A stretch of DNA of 64,000 nt, taken from assembly GCF_001590905.1 (NCBI RefSeq), contig NZ_BCTT01000017.1, forward strand, positions 90,171-154,170, written 5' to 3'. Below are positions 36,912 to 48,808 of the stretch, one piece after another. Within the stretch, counting starts at the first letter, position 1. Every line of letters begins with the position of its first letter. The translations under genes were made by a program, and so were the position numbers. Under the pieces are notes generated by a model, which saw only the letters and a list, made by a program, of their open reading frames with translations, was not told the DNA's origin and did not search any database. Source of the DNA: Serratia grimesii NBRC 13537. GTDB lineage: Bacteria > Pseudomonadota > Gammaproteobacteria > Enterobacterales > Enterobacteriaceae.

Positions 36912-36989
36912 AGATTTTGATTGTGTCGTTTTGATGTACGCCGTCAACGTCAGGGATGTGGCGCGACGGTGTCAGAATAGGGGTTCATT

Positions 36990-39884
36990 TTGGATATACG
37001 CAGACAGTTGGCCCGCATCACCGGGTTAGTATTATTGGTTATGTTTTGGGCACCGTTGAGTTGGGCTGCACAGGGATGGCAACCGCTGGCGGAGAAGATC
37101 AACAAAAGCGATCACGATCCACGCCAGTATCAGGCGATCAAGTTGGCGAACGGTATGACCGTGCTGCTGGTTTCCGATCCTCAGGCACCTAAATCGCTGG
37201 CGGCGTTGGCATTGCCAGTGGGATCGTTGGAAGATCCGAATAGCCAGCTGGGGTTAGCGCATTACCTGGAGCACATGGTGCTTATGGGGTCAAAGCGTTA
37301 CCCGCAGCCAGAAAACCTCTCGGAGTTTCTGAAGAAGCATGGCGGCAGCCATAACGCCAGCACTGCATCTTATCGCACCGCATTCTATCTGGAAGTGGAA
37401 AACGACGCGTTGGCCCCGGCGGTAGACCGCATGGCAGACGCTATCGCCGAGCCGCTGCTGGATCCGGGCAATGCCGATCGCGAGCGTAATGCAGTCAATG
37501 CCGAGTTGACCATGGCACGTTCACGCGACGGCATGCGCATGGCACAGGTCGGGGCAGAGACATTGAACCCGGCTCACCCGAGCGCGCGTTTCTCCGGTGG
37601 TAACCTCGATACCTTGAAAGATAAGCCGGGTAGCAAATTGCACGATGAGCTGACGGCATTCTACCAACGCTATTATTCCGCTAACCTGATGATGGGGGTG
37701 CTTTACAGCAACCAGCCATTGCCAGAGTTGGCTGAGCTGGCCGCCAAAACCTTTGGCCGCGTGCCTGACCGTGATGCGACTGTACCGCCGATAGACGTCC
37801 CGGCAGTCACCCCTGAACAGCAGGGCATCATTATTCACTATGTGCCGGCTCAACCGCGTAAGCAGTTAAAAGTAGAATTCCGCATCGACAATAACAGCGC
37901 TGAATTCCGCAGTAAGACCGATACCTATATCAGCTATCTGATTGGTAACCGCAGTCAGAATACCTTGTCCGACTGGCTGCAAAAGCAAGGGTTGGCGGAT
38001 GCAATCAACGCCGGGGCTGATCCGATGGTGGATCGCAATGGCGGTGTATTCTCGATCAGTGTCTCGCTGACGGATAAAGGCTTGGCCAAGCGTGACGAAG
38101 TCGTAGCCGCTATTTTCAACTACTTGAAAATGTTGCGCAGCGAAGGCATCAAGCAAAGCTATTTTGATGAAATCTCCCACGTACTGAACCTGGACTTCCG
38201 CTACCCGTCGATCACCCGTGATATGGATTATATCGAATGGCTGGTGGATACCATGCTGCGTGTACCGGTAGAGCATACGCTGGATGCCCCTTATTTGGCT
38301 GATCGCTATGACGCCAAGGCGATAGCTGAGCGTCTGGACGCCATGACGCCGCAAAATGCGCGCATCTGGTTTGTTAGCCCGAATGAGCCACATAACAAGA
38401 TGGCTTACTTCGTCAATGCGCCATATCAGGTTGATAAAATCACCCCGCAGCGTTTTGAACAATGGCAGCAATTGGGTAAAGGCATCAGCCTGTCGTTACC
38501 TGCGCTCAATCCGTATATTCCGGATGATTTCAGCCTGACCAAACCTTCGCACGAGTTTAAAAAACCGGAGATGGTCGTCGACCAACCAGGTTTGCGTGTG
38601 TTGTATATGCCGAGTCGTTACTTTGCCGACGAGCCAAAGGCTGACGTCACAGTGGCGTTCCGCAATGCAAAAACCATGGATTCTGCACGCAATCAGGTAT
38701 TGTTCTCTTTGACCGACTATCTGGCGGGGATTTCACTGGATCAGCTGAGTTATCAGGCTTCGGTTGGCGGGCTGAGTTTCTCCACGTCCCCGAACAACGG
38801 TCTGGTATTCAACGCCAACGGTTTTACCCAGCGGTTGCCACAATTGCTGACTTCATTGATTGAGGGGTATTCAAGCTTTACGCCGACGGAAGACCAACTG
38901 ACGCAGGCCAAATCTTGGTATCTGGAGCAGTTGGACTCTGCCGAGAAGGGTAAAGCGTTTGAACTGGCGATCCAGCCGGTGCAAATGATATCCCGCGTGC
39001 CTTATTCCGAACGCAGCGAGCGCCGTGAAGTGCTGAAAACCCTAACGCTGAAGGACGTATTGGCTTACCGCGACAGCCTGTTGGCTGATGCGACGCCAGA
39101 ACTGTTGGTGGTGGGCAACATGAGCAAACAACAGGTGGATACTCTGGCCTCCACGCTGAAACACCGTCTGGGCTGTACCGGTATTGAGTGGTGGCATGGC
39201 GAAGACGTTGAAGTGGCTAAAAAACAGTTGGCCAATCTGCAACGTGCGGGCAGCAGCACCGACTCGGCGCTGGCAGCGGTGTATGTGCCGACGGGCTACG
39301 ATGAAGTGACAGGCATGGCATACAGTTCACTGTTAGGCCAGATTATACAACCTTGGTTCTACAGCCAACTGCGCACTCAGGAGCAACTGGGTTATGCCGT
39401 ATTTGCTTTCCCAACGTCAGTGGGCCGGCAATGGGGGATCGGTTTCTTGCTGCAAAGTAACAGCAAGCAACCGGCGTACTTGTATCAGCGCTACCAGGAT
39501 TTCTACCCGAAAACGGAGAAACGTCTGCGTGAGATGAAAGAAGCGGATTTCGAGCAGTATAAGCAGGCGATGATCAACGAACTGAAGCAGCGCCCGCAAA
39601 CGCTGAGCGAAGAGGCTGGCCGTTTTGCCAATGACTTCGACCGTGGCAACTTCGCATTTGATACCCGTCACAAGCTAATTGAGCAGATCAAGCAGTTGAC
39701 GCCGACCAAACTGGCAGATTACTTCCATCAGGCAGTGATCCAGCCACAAGGGCTGGCTGTGCTGTCGCAGGTCAGCGGCAGTGGTCAAGAAAAAGCGGAT
39801 TACGCTGTGCAACCGGGTTGGGTAACTTATCCCAATGCGTCTGCGTTGCAGAAAACCTTACCGCGTAAGGTGGCGACACCATGA
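36990..39884 (+). CDS. ptrA: Protease III (pitrilysin)
   Basis: 964 residues. Signal peptide with probable cleavage after SWA (periplasmic). The inverted zinc motif HxxEH is seen in LAHYLEHMVLMG, with the third ligand Glu in the NAVNAEL segment. An M16 metallopeptidase that degrades small peptides such as insulin fragments. The start appears to be TTG at 36990 with AGGGG upstream; no ATG gives a complete signal peptide. Stop overlaps recB by 4 bp. Confidence 0.95.
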   Translation: MDIRRQLARITGLVLLVMFWAPLSWAAQGWQPLAEKINKSDHDPRQYQAIKLANGMTVLLVSDPQAPKSLAALALPVGSLEDPNSQLGLAHYLEHMVLMGSKRYPQPENLSEFLKKHGGSHNASTASYRTAFYLEVENDALAPAVDRMADAIAEPLLDPGNADRERNAVNAELTMARSRDGMRMAQVGAETLNPAHPSARFSGGNLDTLKDKPGSKLHDELTAFYQRYYSANLMMGVLYSNQPLPELAELAAKTFGRVPDRDATVPPIDVPAVTPEQQGIIIHYVPAQPRKQLKVEFRIDNNSAEFRSKTDTYISYLIGNRSQNTLSDWLQKQGLADAINAGADPMVDRNGGVFSISVSLTDKGLAKRDEVVAAIFNYLKMLRSEGIKQSYFDEISHVLNLDFRYPSITRDMDYIEWLVDTMLRVPVEHTLDAPYLADRYDAKAIAERLDAMTPQNARIWFVSPNEPHNKMAYFVNAPYQVDKITPQRFEQWQQLGKGISLSLPALNPYIPDDFSLTKPSHEFKKPEMVVDQPGLRVLYMPSRYFADEPKADVTVAFRNAKTMDSARNQVLFSLTDYLAGISLDQLSYQASVGGLSFSTSPNNGLVFNANGFTQRLPQLLTSLIEGYSSFTPTEDQLTQAKSWYLEQLDSAEKGKAFELAIQPVQMISRVPYSERSERREVLKTLTLKDVLAYRDSLLADATPELLVVGNMSKQQVDTLASTLKHRLGCTGIEWWHGEDVEVAKKQLANLQRAGSSTDSALAAVYVPTGYDEVTGMAYSSLLGQIIQPWFYSQLRTQEQLGYAVFAFPTSVGRQWGIGFLLQSNSKQPAYLYQRYQDFYPKTEKRLREMKEADFEQYKQAMINELKQRPQTLSEEAGRFANDFDRGNFAFDTRHKLIEQIKQLTPTKLADYFHQAVIQPQGLAVLSQVSGSGQEKADYAVQPGWVTYPNASALQKTLPRKVATP

Positions 39885-42800
39885 CAGAAACGGCCCCGCA
39901 GCGGCTTGATCCACTCACATTGCCGCTGTTTGGCGAGCGGCTGATAGAAGCGTCGGCGGGGACCGGCAAAACCTTTACCATTGGTGCGCTGTATCTGCGC
40001 CTGCTGCTTGGCCTTGGCCAGGCAGCGGCCTTTCCCCGGCCACTGACGGTGGAAGAAATCCTGGTGGTGACCTTTACCGAGGCGGCCACCGAGGAATTAC
40101 GCGGACGTATTCGTAATAACATTCATGGGCTGCGTATAGCCTGTGTGCGCGGTAAAGGCGCTAAATGTGACAACCCATTGTTTGTCTCATTGATGGAAGA
40201 AATTGAAAATCTTCCGGATGCCGCCGCGCAATTGCTGGCCGCCGAACGGCAGATGGACGAAGCGGCGATTTATACCATCCACGGTTTTTGCCAGCGGATG
40301 CTGACTCACAATGCCTTCGAATCTGGCATTCTGTTTGAACAGACGTTGGTGCAGGATGAGCTGCCTCTACGCCGTCAGGCCTGTGCGGACTTCTGGCGTC
40401 GCCATTGTTATCCATTGCCGATTGGTGTTGCCCGGGCGGTGAGTCAGGAGTGGAGCGGCCCGGAAGCGCTGTTGGCCGATCTTTCCGGCTATTTGCATGG
40501 CGAAGCGCCAATGCTGCGTCGACCGCCGAAAGATGATGAAACGGTGCTGGTGCGCCATGAACAAATTGTCGCGCGTATTGATGCCATCAAAGCGCAGTGG
40601 CTGGCGGTCGCGGGCGAGCTGGAAGCGCTGATCAGCCAGTCCGGCGTTGATAAACGCAGTTACAGCAGCAAACACCTGCCTAACTGGTTGCACAAAGTCG
40701 GTGAATGGGTCGTGCTGGAAACCCAGGACTATCAACTGCCGAAAGAGCTGGATAAATTCCGCCAGTCGGTACTGCTGGAAAAAACCAAAAAAGGCGAACC
40801 GCCACGCCATGCATTGTTCGTGGCGATCGACGAACTGTTTGATGAACCCTTGACGCTGCGTGACTTGATCATGGCACGGGCGCTGAGTGAGATACGCCAG
40901 TCTATCCAGCAAGAAAAACGCCAGCGTGCGGAGCTGGGTTTTGACGACTTGCTAAGCCGCCTGGATAGCGCATTGTGCAGCGAAGGCGGTGATCGGTTAG
41001 CGCAAGCAATCCGCCAGCGTTACCCGGTAGCGATGATCGATGAGTTCCAGGATACAGACCCACAGCAATACCGCATCTTCCAAAAACTCTATGTTGGCAG
41101 ACCGGAATGCGGCCTGTTGCTGATAGGTGATCCCAAGCAGGCGATTTATGCCTTCCGTGGCGCCGACATTTTTACCTATATGCGCGCTCGTTCAGAGGTA
41201 AGCGCCCACTATACGCTTGAAACCAACTGGCGCTCGTCACCGGCGATGGTAAACAGCGTTAACCATCTGTTTGCACAGGTGGAAAAACCTTTCCTGTTTG
41301 GCCAAATTCCCTTTATTGAGGTTGCCGCCGCCGAGAAAAATAGGGGGTTGGCCTTTGAGCTACAAAACCAGTTGCAACCGGCGATGCAGTTCTGGTTGCA
41401 ACCGGGGGAAGGTGTGGGCGTTAGTGAGTACCAACAATTGATGGCACGCTTGTGCGCTACGCAAATCCGTGACTGGCTCAGCGCTGGGCAAAACCAGCAG
41501 GCTTGGTTGGTGAACGGTGATAAACGGCGTGCGGTGCAGGCATCGGATATTACTGTGCTGGTACGTAGCCGCAATGAGGCGGCGTTAGTACGTGATGCGC
41601 TCAGTGCGCTGGCGATCCCCTCCGTGTATTTGTCCAATCGCGACAGCGTGTTTGATACACCAGAGGCCAAAGATTTGCTGTGGCTGTTGCAAGCTGTGTT
41701 GGCTCCGGAACAGGAGCGTACACTGCGCAGCGCTATGGCGACAGGGCTGATGGGGCTGGATGCTCCGGAGCTCGATGGTTTGAACCATGACGAGCGCGCC
41801 TGGGATATGTTGGTTGACGAGTTTGATGAGTACCGTACGCATTGGCTACGCCGTGGCGTATTGCCGATGCTGCGTGAGGTGATGAAACGGCGTCATTTGG
41901 CAGAAAACTTACTGGCCAGCTTTGGTGGTGAGCGCCGGTTGACCGACGTTATGCATCTGGGGGAACTGTTGCAGGAAGCCTCAGCGCAGCTCGACAGCGA
42001 GCATGCGTTGGTGCGCTGGCTGGCGCAGCAGATTGCTCAACCCAATCGCCAATCCGACAACCAGCAGTTGCGGCTGGAAAGCGACCGTCACCTGGTTCAG
42101 GTGATCACCATCCATAAGTCTAAAGGGTTAGAGTTTGATTTGGTGTGGTTGCCGTTTGTCGGTAATTTTCGCCAACAGCAGCAGGTGTTGTACCACGATC
42201 GCCAAAGCTTCCAGGCCTTGCTTGACCTCAATGCCAACGAAGAAAGTATCGAATGGGCGGAGGAAGAGCGGCTGGCGGAGGATTTGCGCTTGCTATATGT
42301 AGCGCTGACTCGTTCGGTCTACCACTGTAGCATCGGTATTGCACCGTTGATTCAGGGTACACGTAAGAAACAGGGTGACACCGATTTACACCGCAGTGCG
42401 CTAGGCTATCTGGTACAAGCTGGCCAGACCGGCGATGCGGACTATTTACAGCAATGTTTGCAACGGCTGGTCGGCGCGGGGATCGCGCTGTCGCCAGTTA
42501 ACACGCTGGATGAAGAACCCTGGCAACCACAAAGCCCGGCGCTAACCGAACTGGCAGTAAAACACTTCTCGCGTCAGGTACAGGATTTTTGGCGTGTGAC
42601 CAGTTATACAGGCCTGCAACAGCACGGTGCGGGCCTGATGCAAGATTTGTTACCACGGCTGGATGTTGATGCCGCAGGCGAGTTAGCGCAGGACAGTGAG
42701 CCAGCGCTTACACCGCATACCTTTCCTCGTGGCGCTGGTCCGGGGACTTTCCTGCACAGCCTGTTTGAAACGATCGATTTTACTCAACCGCTCGATGAGG

Positions 42801-43441
42801 CGTGGTTACTGGATCAGTTGCAGCAGCAGGGTTTTGCCGAGCATTGGCAGCCGGTACTGCTGGCGTGGATGCAAGTGTTGTTGAACACTCCACTTAATGA
42901 TGCCGGTGTCGCGCTGTCGTCGCTTGCGCCGCAGCATAAACAGGCCGAACTGCAGTTTTATCTGCCGATCGAGCAGCTGTTGCAGGCGCGTGAGTTGGAT
43001 AAGCTGGTAAAACGTTACGATCCGCTTTCTGCCCGCTGCCCTGAGTTGGATTTCCAGCAGGTGCAGGGAATGCTGAAAGGATTTATCGACCTGGTGTTCT
43101 GCTGGCAGGGGAAATATTACCTGCTGGACTATAAATCAAACTGGTTGGGCGAAGACAGCAGTGCTTATACCCAACCGGCGATGGAGCAGGCGATGGCAGA
43201 ACATCGTTACGATTTGCAGTACCAGCTCTACACACTGGCCCTGCACCGCTATCTGCGTCATAGGTTGCCAGATTATGATTATCAGCGGCACTTCGGCGGA
43301 GTGATTTATCTGTTCCTGCGCGGAGTGGATGCACAGCATCCTGGCAACGGCATTTTTGCCTGCCGCCCGGAAGCGAAATTGGTGGAAGGTATGGACCTGT
43401 TATTCCGCGGCGAAACCATTGCGGCGGAGGATGCATCATGA
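39881..43441 (+). CDS. recB: Exodeoxyribonuclease V beta subunit RecB
   Basis: 1186 residues. N-terminal superfamily 1 helicase with Walker [10 protein letters not shown] and motif [12 protein letters not shown]-terminal nuclease domain with [10 protein letters not shown], giving the catalytic Asp and Lys, and the [14 protein letters not shown] segment. The slow-translocating 3'-5' helicase and the only nuclease of RecBCD; loads RecA after Chi. Overlaps ptrA and recD by 4 bp each. Confidence 0.97.
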   Translation: MTETAPQRLDPLTLPLFGERLIEASAGTGKTFTIGALYLRLLLGLGQAAAFPRPLTVEEILVVTFTEAATEELRGRIRNNIHGLRIACVRGKGAKCDNPLFVSLMEEIENLPDAAAQLLAAERQMDEAAIYTIHGFCQRMLTHNAFESGILFEQTLVQDELPLRRQACADFWRRHCYPLPIGVARAVSQEWSGPEALLADLSGYLHGEAPMLRRPPKDDETVLVRHEQIVARIDAIKAQWLAVAGELEALISQSGVDKRSYSSKHLPNWLHKVGEWVVLETQDYQLPKELDKFRQSVLLEKTKKGEPPRHALFVAIDELFDEPLTLRDLIMARALSEIRQSIQQEKRQRAELGFDDLLSRLDSALCSEGGDRLAQAIRQRYPVAMIDEFQDTDPQQYRIFQKLYVGRPECGLLLIGDPKQAIYAFRGADIFTYMRARSEVSAHYTLETNWRSSPAMVNSVNHLFAQVEKPFLFGQIPFIEVAAAEKNRGLAFELQNQLQPAMQFWLQPGEGVGVSEYQQLMARLCATQIRDWLSAGQNQQAWLVNGDKRRAVQASDITVLVRSRNEAALVRDALSALAIPSVYLSNRDSVFDTPEAKDLLWLLQAVLAPEQERTLRSAMATGLMGLDAPELDGLNHDERAWDMLVDEFDEYRTHWLRRGVLPMLREVMKRRHLAENLLASFGGERRLTDVMHLGELLQEASAQLDSEHALVRWLAQQIAQPNRQSDNQQLRLESDRHLVQVITIHKSKGLEFDLVWLPFVGNFRQQQQVLYHDRQSFQALLDLNANEESIEWAEEERLAEDLRLLYVALTRSVYHCSIGIAPLIQGTRKKQGDTDLHRSALGYLVQAGQTGDADYLQQCLQRLVGAGIALSPVNTLDEEPWQPQSPALTELAVKHFSRQVQDFWRVTSYTGLQQHGAGLMQDLLPRLDVDAAGELAQDSEPALTPHTFPRGAGPGTFLHSLFETIDFTQPLDEAWLLDQLQQQGFAEHWQPVLLAWMQVLLNTPLNDAGVALSSLAPQHKQAELQFYLPIEQLLQARELDKLVKRYDPLSARCPELDFQQVQGMLKGFIDLVFCWQGKYYLLDYKSNWLGEDSSAYTQPAMEQAMAEHRYDLQYQLYTLALHRYLRHRLPDYDYQRHFGGVIYLFLRGVDAQHPGNGIFACRPEAKLVEGMDLLFRGETIAAEDAS

Positions 43442-45288
43442 TCACGCTATTGGAGCAGGCGCAGGCGCTCGGCGTGTTACGCCCGCTTGACCTACAGTTC
43501 GCACGAGTAGTTGCAAGGGCCGATGAGCCGGATATTCTGTTGGCTGCGGCCTGTCTCAGCGCAGAGGCTGGTGCTGGCCATGTTTGTCTGATGTTGGAGC
43601 AGCTGCTGCCGGAAAACCTTTTTGACGGACGTCAGCCGGAGCTGGCACAGGCTGCATGGTTGGCGGCAGGGCAGTTGGATGTGGCCGGTTGGCAACGGCG
43701 CCTTTCTGCCTGCGGGGCAGTGGGTGATGGCACGACTGCAATGCCGATGGTGTTGCAACAGCAGCGTTTGTACCTACAGCGAATGTGGCAGAACGAAGGG
43801 GAGGTTGCTGCATTTATCAGCAGCGATAGCCTCCATCAGTCCGTTGAAGAAGCGGAGCTACGCGCTATTCTTGACCGCCTATTCGGCGAGGCGACAGATG
43901 AAGCGGACTGGCAGAAAATTGCGGCAGCCGTGGCGGCAACGCGGCGCATAGCGGTCATTTCCGGCGGACCGGGCACCGGTAAGACCACCACGGTCGCCAA
44001 ATTGCTGGCGGCACTGGTGCAACTTGCTGAGGGGCGTCGGTTGCGTATTCAACTGGCAGCGCCCACCGGCAAAGCGGCGGCGCGTTTAACCGAATCCCTG
44101 GGCAGTGCCAGCAAACAACTGGCGTTAACCCCGGAGCAGCGTGCGCTGTTCCCCACAGAAGCTTCCACGTTGCATCGCCTGCTGGGCGCTCAGCCCAACA
44201 GTCAGCGTATGCGTTATCACAGTGGCAATCGGCTGCATCTGGACGTGTTGGTAGTCGATGAGGCCTCAATGGTCGATCTGCCAATGATGGCGCGTTTGAT
44301 AGCCGCTTTGCCTGCTCAGGCTCGGGTGATTTTTCTGGGAGACCGTGATCAACTGGCTTCGGTAGAGGCTGGGGCTGTATTGGGGGATATTTGCCGCTTT
44401 GCCGAACAAGGCTACAGCGTTCCGCGAGCCGAGCAACTTTCGCGTCTGACCGGCTGTTTATTACAGGGACAACGTGCTCAAGCGGAGGCGGCAGTGCGCG
44501 ACAGCTTGTGCCTGCTGCGCAAAAGCTATCGCTTTGATGCCAATTCAGGCATTGGTCAATTGGCTTTTGCCGTGAATGCTGGTGACGGTAAACGTGCCTT
44601 GGCGGCGCTCAACGGCAGTTTCAGCGATGTTACGGGCTATCCGTTGGCGGAAACGCAAGACTACCAAGTGTTATTGGATGCCTGTGTGACGGGTTATCGC
44701 GATTACCTGCGGCAGGTCGCCGAAGGTGCGGATGCCACGGCAGTGCTTGCAGCATTTGGCCGTTTTCAGGTGCTGTGCGCGCTGCGAGAAGGGCCATTTG
44801 GTATTACCGGGTTGAACGAGCGTATTGAGACGGGGTTGCAACGTTCCGGTCTTATCCGTCGTAAGCCTGGTGCTGCGGGGCGCTGGTATTCCGGTCGTCC
44901 TGTGATGATTGGTCGCAATGACAGCGCGTTGGGGCTGTTTAACGGCGATATCGGTATTGCTTTGCGGGACGAGAGCGGTGAATTGCGCGTTCACTTTCAA
45001 CTGCCAGACGGCAGTATTAAGTCGGTGCAACCGAGCCGTTTACCGGCGCATGAAACCGCTTATGCGATGACGGTGCATAAGTCGCAGGGCTCAGAGTTTG
45101 ACCACACAGTGCTGGTACTGCCCAATCACTTCATGCCGGTATTGACTCGCGAATTGGTCTATACCGCGATCACCCGCGCGCGCAAGCAGCTTTCGTTGTA
45201 TGCCACTGATGCGGTTTTGATACGGGCGATCCGTACGCCAACACAACGCCGCAGTGGGTTAGCAGAACGGTTGCAAATCACTGTGTAA
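43438..45288 (+). CDS. recD: Exodeoxyribonuclease V alpha subunit RecD
   Basis: 616 residues. Superfamily 1B 5'-3' helicase: Walker [12 protein letters not shown], motif Ia [13 protein letters not shown], motif [15 protein letters not shown] and C-terminal [13 protein letters not shown]. The fast motor of RecBCD. Starts within the end of recB (ATGA overlap). Confidence 0.97.
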   Translation: MITLLEQAQALGVLRPLDLQFARVVARADEPDILLAAACLSAEAGAGHVCLMLEQLLPENLFDGRQPELAQAAWLAAGQLDVAGWQRRLSACGAVGDGTTAMPMVLQQQRLYLQRMWQNEGEVAAFISSDSLHQSVEEAELRAILDRLFGEATDEADWQKIAAAVAATRRIAVISGGPGTGKTTTVAKLLAALVQLAEGRRLRIQLAAPTGKAAARLTESLGSASKQLALTPEQRALFPTEASTLHRLLGAQPNSQRMRYHSGNRLHLDVLVVDEASMVDLPMMARLIAALPAQARVIFLGDRDQLASVEAGAVLGDICRFAEQGYSVPRAEQLSRLTGCLLQGQRAQAEAAVRDSLCLLRKSYRFDANSGIGQLAFAVNAGDGKRALAALNGSFSDVTGYPLAETQDYQVLLDACVTGYRDYLRQVAEGADATAVLAAFGRFQVLCALREGPFGITGLNERIETGLQRSGLIRRKPGAAGRWYSGRPVMIGRNDSALGLFNGDIGIALRDESGELRVHFQLPDGSIKSVQPSRLPAHETAYAMTVHKSQGSEFDHTVLVLPNHFMPVLTRELVYTAITRARKQLSLYATDAVLIRAIRTPTQRRSGLAERLQITV

Positions 45289-45290
45289 GC

Positions 45291-45312
45291 GGGGCGCAGC
45301 ATGCTGCGCCCC
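45291..45312. terminator. 22-bp palindrome between convergent recD and argA
   Basis: Perfect inverted repeat with half GGGGCGCAGC-A, no spacer, 2 bp after the recD stop and 7 bp before the argA stop. No T-tract on either strand. Shares its core with sites at 13731 and 63441. Confidence 0.5.
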
Positions 45313-45319
45313 CAAAGGG

Positions 45320-46645
45320 CTACAGGTCTGCCAGCAGAATTTTAGAGCGCCGCTGGTAGTTATACAGCGCCTGTTTCTCGACGGGCAGCACGTCGACCTC
45401 TGCCGGCGTGAAGCCTCTCTCCTGAAACCAGTGAATACTGCGCGTGGTCAGCACAAACAGTTTGCGTAAGCCCATTTGCCGCGCCTGGCTTTCTACTCGC
45501 TGTAGTAACATTTCACCCCGTGATGAGCTGCGATAATCGGGGTGAACCGCAACGCAGGCCATCTCACCGATTTTTTCTTCCGGGAACGGATACAGTGCTG
45601 CGCAAGCGATGGTCAGGTTATCGCGCTCAATAATGGTGAACTTGTCGATTTCCATCTCTAATTGCTCACGCGAGCGACGTACCAAAATACCTTGCTGCTC
45701 AAGCGGACGAATCAGTTCGAGGATGCCGCCGATATCATTAATCGTCGCCCGGCGCACCTGTTCAGCACTCTCCATGACTATCTGGGTACCGATACCGTCG
45801 CGTGAGAACAGTTCTTGCACCAGCGCACCGTCTTCCTGATAACTGATCAGGTGGCTGCGACGCACACCGCTGCGGCAGGCTTTTACTGCGCCACGCAGGA
45901 AGCGCACTGTGCCGGAATGGTAATCTCCTTGCTCTTCCAGTTCCTCGATACGTTTCTGTGCATCGTTAGGGAACAGTTCAGAAATGATCGTCCCTTCCTG
46001 ATTGGTGACCCCTTGTGACGAACAGAAGCCGATCATTTTCTCTGCCTTCAGTTTGATGGCTAATTGGGTTGCCACTTCTTCTGACGTCAGATTAAAGCTT
46101 TCGCCGGTGACGGAAACGGCAACCGGGCCAATCAGCACGATGGCGTTGCTGTCGAGCTGACGGTGAATGGCTTCTTCATCAATACGGCGGATGCGGCCGC
46201 TGTGGCAGTAATCCACGCCATCATCAATACCCAGCGGCTGGGCGATGATAAAATTACCGCTGACGACGTTGATATGCGCGCCCTGCAATGGCGTGTTGTT
46301 GAGGCTCATTGACAGCCGGGCGGTGATATCCAGTTGCAGCAGACCCGCAGCTTGCTTAACTAGTTCAAGCGTATGTGCATCGGTGACGCGGGTGTGCTTG
46401 TGATAAATCGGTTGGTAATTATGCTGCGCCAGATTGACATCAATCTGCGGTCGCGCGCCATAGACCACCACCAAACGAATCCCCAGACTATGCAGCAGCC
46501 CGATATCGTTAACGATGTTGGCAAAGTTCTCATGTTCTATGGCTTCCCCGCCAAGCATAACGACAAACGTCTTGCCACGGTGGGCGTTGATATAGGGAAC
46601 TGAGTGACGGAATCCTTGAACCAGCTCTGTACTACGTTCCTTCAC
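45320..46645 (-). CDS. argA: N-acetylglutamate synthase
   Basis: 441 residues. N-terminal amino-acid-kinase-like domain that binds arginine (feedback inhibition) and a C-terminal GNAT domain with [17 protein letters not shown]. It makes N-acetylglutamate, the first step of arginine synthesis. GTG at 46645 is chosen because AGAGG lies 7 nt upstream; a TTG at 46651 is too close to it. Two tandem ArgR boxes lie just upstream. Confidence 0.96.
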   Translation of the reverse strand: MKERSTELVQGFRHSVPYINAHRGKTFVVMLGGEAIEHENFANIVNDIGLLHSLGIRLVVVYGARPQIDVNLAQHNYQPIYHKHTRVTDAHTLELVKQAAGLLQLDITARLSMSLNNTPLQGAHINVVSGNFIIAQPLGIDDGVDYCHSGRIRRIDEEAIHRQLDSNAIVLIGPVAVSVTGESFNLTSEEVATQLAIKLKAEKMIGFCSSQGVTNQEGTIISELFPNDAQKRIEELEEQGDYHSGTVRFLRGAVKACRSGVRRSHLISYQEDGALVQELFSRDGIGTQIVMESAEQVRRATINDIGGILELIRPLEQQGILVRRSREQLEMEIDKFTIIERDNLTIACAALYPFPEEKIGEMACVAVHPDYRSSSRGEMLLQRVESQARQMGLRKLFVLTTRSIHWFQERGFTPAEVDVLPVEKQALYNYQRRSKILLADL

Positions 46646-46657
46646 GGCCAAACCTCT

Positions 46658-46675
46658 TTTGCATATTTATACGAT
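46658..46675. promoter_or_regulatory. ArgR box 1 of argA
   Basis: 18-bp site TTTGCATATTTATACGAT, matching the ARG-box pattern with changes at three or four positions. Separated from box 2 by 3 bp, the standard spacing for binding one ArgR hexamer. Confidence 0.75.
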
Positions 46676-46678
46676 ATT

Positions 46679-46696
46679 TTTGTATTTTTATTCTTT
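46679..46696. promoter_or_regulatory. ArgR box 2 of argA
   Basis: TTTGTATTTTTATTCTTT, the better match to the ARG-box consensus. Together with box 1 it predicts arginine repression of argA. Confidence 0.75.
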
Positions 46697-46885
46697 TCTG
46701 GTCCTGATGGCAAGTACGAAATTGTCTCTATTTCTTTGCTAAGGGCGCTGAATCGTTAATAAATTGAAAAACCATAAAAAGATTTTCTGATGACAGCGCC
46801 GGAATGATTGGTTAAAGTTTTCGGCATTCCCGTTTTACTGGTGTTTTATTCATCTGTTTTAATCTGTTATGACTGCTGGAGTCGC

Positions 46886-48139
46886 ATGCCAAACTCAAAT
46901 CACAATCTGGGCCGCCGTCGTTTATTACAGGGGGTTGCCGCAAGCTGGTTGCTGAGTGTGAGTCGCGTAGGTGTCGCTGCTTCATCGCACGTCATTGCCG
47001 TCCGCGTCTGGCCTTCCTCCACCTATACCCGGGTGACGCTCGAATCTAACGTTGAGTTGAAATACAAACAATTTGCGCTGACCAATCCCGATCGCGTGGT
47101 GGTGGATATCGAAGGCGTGCAACTCAACAGCGTGTTGAAGGGCATTGTCGGCCAGGTGCGGGACGACGATCCCTACCTGAAGCAAGCGCGTGTTGGTCAG
47201 TTTGATCAAAATACCGTCCGCTTGGTGCTGGAACTCAAACAGAGTGTAAGCCCACATATGTTTACGTTGGCACCGGTACCGGAATATCGTAATCGTCTGG
47301 TGATGGATTTGTACCCGAGCAAGGGGGGGAGCGGTGAAGACTATGATCCACTGCTGGCGTTACTGGAAGATTACAACAAGGGTGATCTTGAGCGTACTTT
47401 GCCGGCAGAGGCACCACAGGCCGGTAAGGCAGGACGTGACCGACCGATTGTCATCATGCTGGATCCTGGGCACGGGGGTGAAGATCCTGGTGCCATTGGC
47501 AAATTTAAAACGCGCGAAAAAGACATCGTGTTGCAGATTGCGCGCCGGCTGAGCACGTTAATCAAGCGCGAACCGAATATGAAAGTCTTTATGACGCGCA
47601 ATGAAGATGTCTTTATTCCGTTGAAGGTGAGGGTGGCTAAGGCGCGTAAGCAACGTGCCGACCTGTTTGTGTCGATCCACGCTGATGCCTTTACGAGCCG
47701 CGCCGCGCGAGGCTCGTCGGTCTTTGCACTGTCGACCAAGGGGGCTACCAGCTCGGCGGCGAAGTTCCTGGCACAAACCCAGAATGAGTCGGACCAAATT
47801 GGTGGAGTAAGTAAAAGCGGTGACCGTTATCTGGATCACACCATGTTTGATCTGATACAAACCGCGACCATCAATGACAGTTTGAAATTCGGCAAGGAAG
47901 TGCTGAACCGGATGGGGAAAATTAACCGTTTGCATAAGAATCGTGTCGATCAGGCCGGTTTTGCCGTATTAAAGGCACCGGATATCCCATCGATTCTGGT
48001 TGAGACCGCGTTTATCAGCAACATAGAAGAAGAGCGTAAATTACGTACCACCCATTTCCAGCAGCAGGTGGCGGAATCTATTCTTGCGGGTATCAAGGCC
48101 TATTTTGCCAACGGTGGTGCGGTAGCGCGCAGAGGATAA
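46886..48139 (+). CDS. amiC: N-acetylmuramoyl-L-alanine amidase AmiC
   Basis: 417 residues from the ATG at 46886 (E. coli length), TGGAG upstream. The N-terminus [15 protein letters not shown] is a twin-arginine (Tat) signal. An N-terminal AMIN domain for septal targeting is followed by the zinc amidase_3 domain: [22 protein letters not shown] and LVETAFISN carry ligands and the catalytic Glu. It cleaves septal peptidoglycan during cell separation, activated by NlpD. Confidence 0.96.
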   Translation: MPNSNHNLGRRRLLQGVAASWLLSVSRVGVAASSHVIAVRVWPSSTYTRVTLESNVELKYKQFALTNPDRVVVDIEGVQLNSVLKGIVGQVRDDDPYLKQARVGQFDQNTVRLVLELKQSVSPHMFTLAPVPEYRNRLVMDLYPSKGGSGEDYDPLLALLEDYNKGDLERTLPAEAPQAGKAGRDRPIVIMLDPGHGGEDPGAIGKFKTREKDIVLQIARRLSTLIKREPNMKVFMTRNEDVFIPLKVRVAKARKQRADLFVSIHADAFTSRAARGSSVFALSTKGATSSAAKFLAQTQNESDQIGGVSKSGDRYLDHTMFDLIQTATINDSLKFGKEVLNRMGKINRLHKNRVDQAGFAVLKAPDIPSILVETAFISNIEEERKLRTTHFQQQVAESILAGIKAYFANGGAVARRG

Positions 48140-48154
48140 TGTAACAATAGAAGC

Positions 48155-48181
48155 GGCTGGGCAGATGCCCGGTCGGTTTTT
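48155..48181 (+). terminator. Intrinsic terminator of amiC
   Basis: 8-bp stem GGCTGGGC / GCCCGGTC (two G-T pairs), loop AGAT, followed by GGTTTTT. Confidence 0.75.
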
Positions 48182-48196
48182 GGCGGATTTTAGATA

Positions 48197-48220
48197 CAAA
48201 AAAACACCCGTTAAGGTGCT
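48197..48220 (-). terminator. Intrinsic terminator of the tRNA-fMet operon
   Basis: On the minus strand: stem AGCACC / GGTGTT with loop TAACG-like bases and a run of seven T. It follows the last tRNA by about 20 bp. Confidence 0.75.
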
Positions 48221-48239
48221 TATCTGTAGTCATTAAGAT

Positions 48240-48316
<77 letters not shown>

Positions 48317-48380
48317 TCCGTCTTAATGCTTGTATTATCGAAACCAACATTTCATAAGATACCGCTGGTACAGTATCTGT

Positions 48381-48457
<77 letters not shown>

Positions 48458-48518
48458 TCCGTATAATACTTTTTCATCGAATCCAACACTTACTTGATAC
48501 TGCTCTTGCAGTATCGGT

Positions 48519-48595
<77 letters not shown>

Positions 48596-48609
48596 TCCGA
48601 TGGAAGCGC

Positions 48610-48637
48610 ACTATACTCTCCGTGCATTTTGTTGCAA
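48610..48637 (-). promoter_or_regulatory. Promoter of the tRNA-fMet operon
   Basis: On the minus strand: -35 TTGCAA, 16-bp spacer, -10 TATAGT, then a GC-rich stretch (GCGC) before the first tRNA, the discriminator type expected for stringent control by ppGpp. Confidence 0.7.
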
Positions 48638-48685
48638 CCCTTTTTGCATTTAATTGAACTAAAACAGCCTTTCTGGTGGATTAGT

Positions 48686-48705
48686 CCGCAATTTGCGGTC
48701 TTTTT
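48686..48705 (+). terminator. Terminator-like hairpin upstream of mltA
   Basis: Stem CCGCA / TGCGG, 3-base loop, then TCTTTTT. No plus-strand gene precedes it, so it may end a small transcript or attenuate mltA. Confidence 0.45.
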
Positions 48706-48808
48706 CATCGTTATCCGCCCTGTGGCTTTTTTTATTTGCAGCGATTCCTTTATCTATGGGCGTTTGTTATCGTTCGCCGGTAGATCATATCAGTTGAGAG
48801 TGTGCGTG

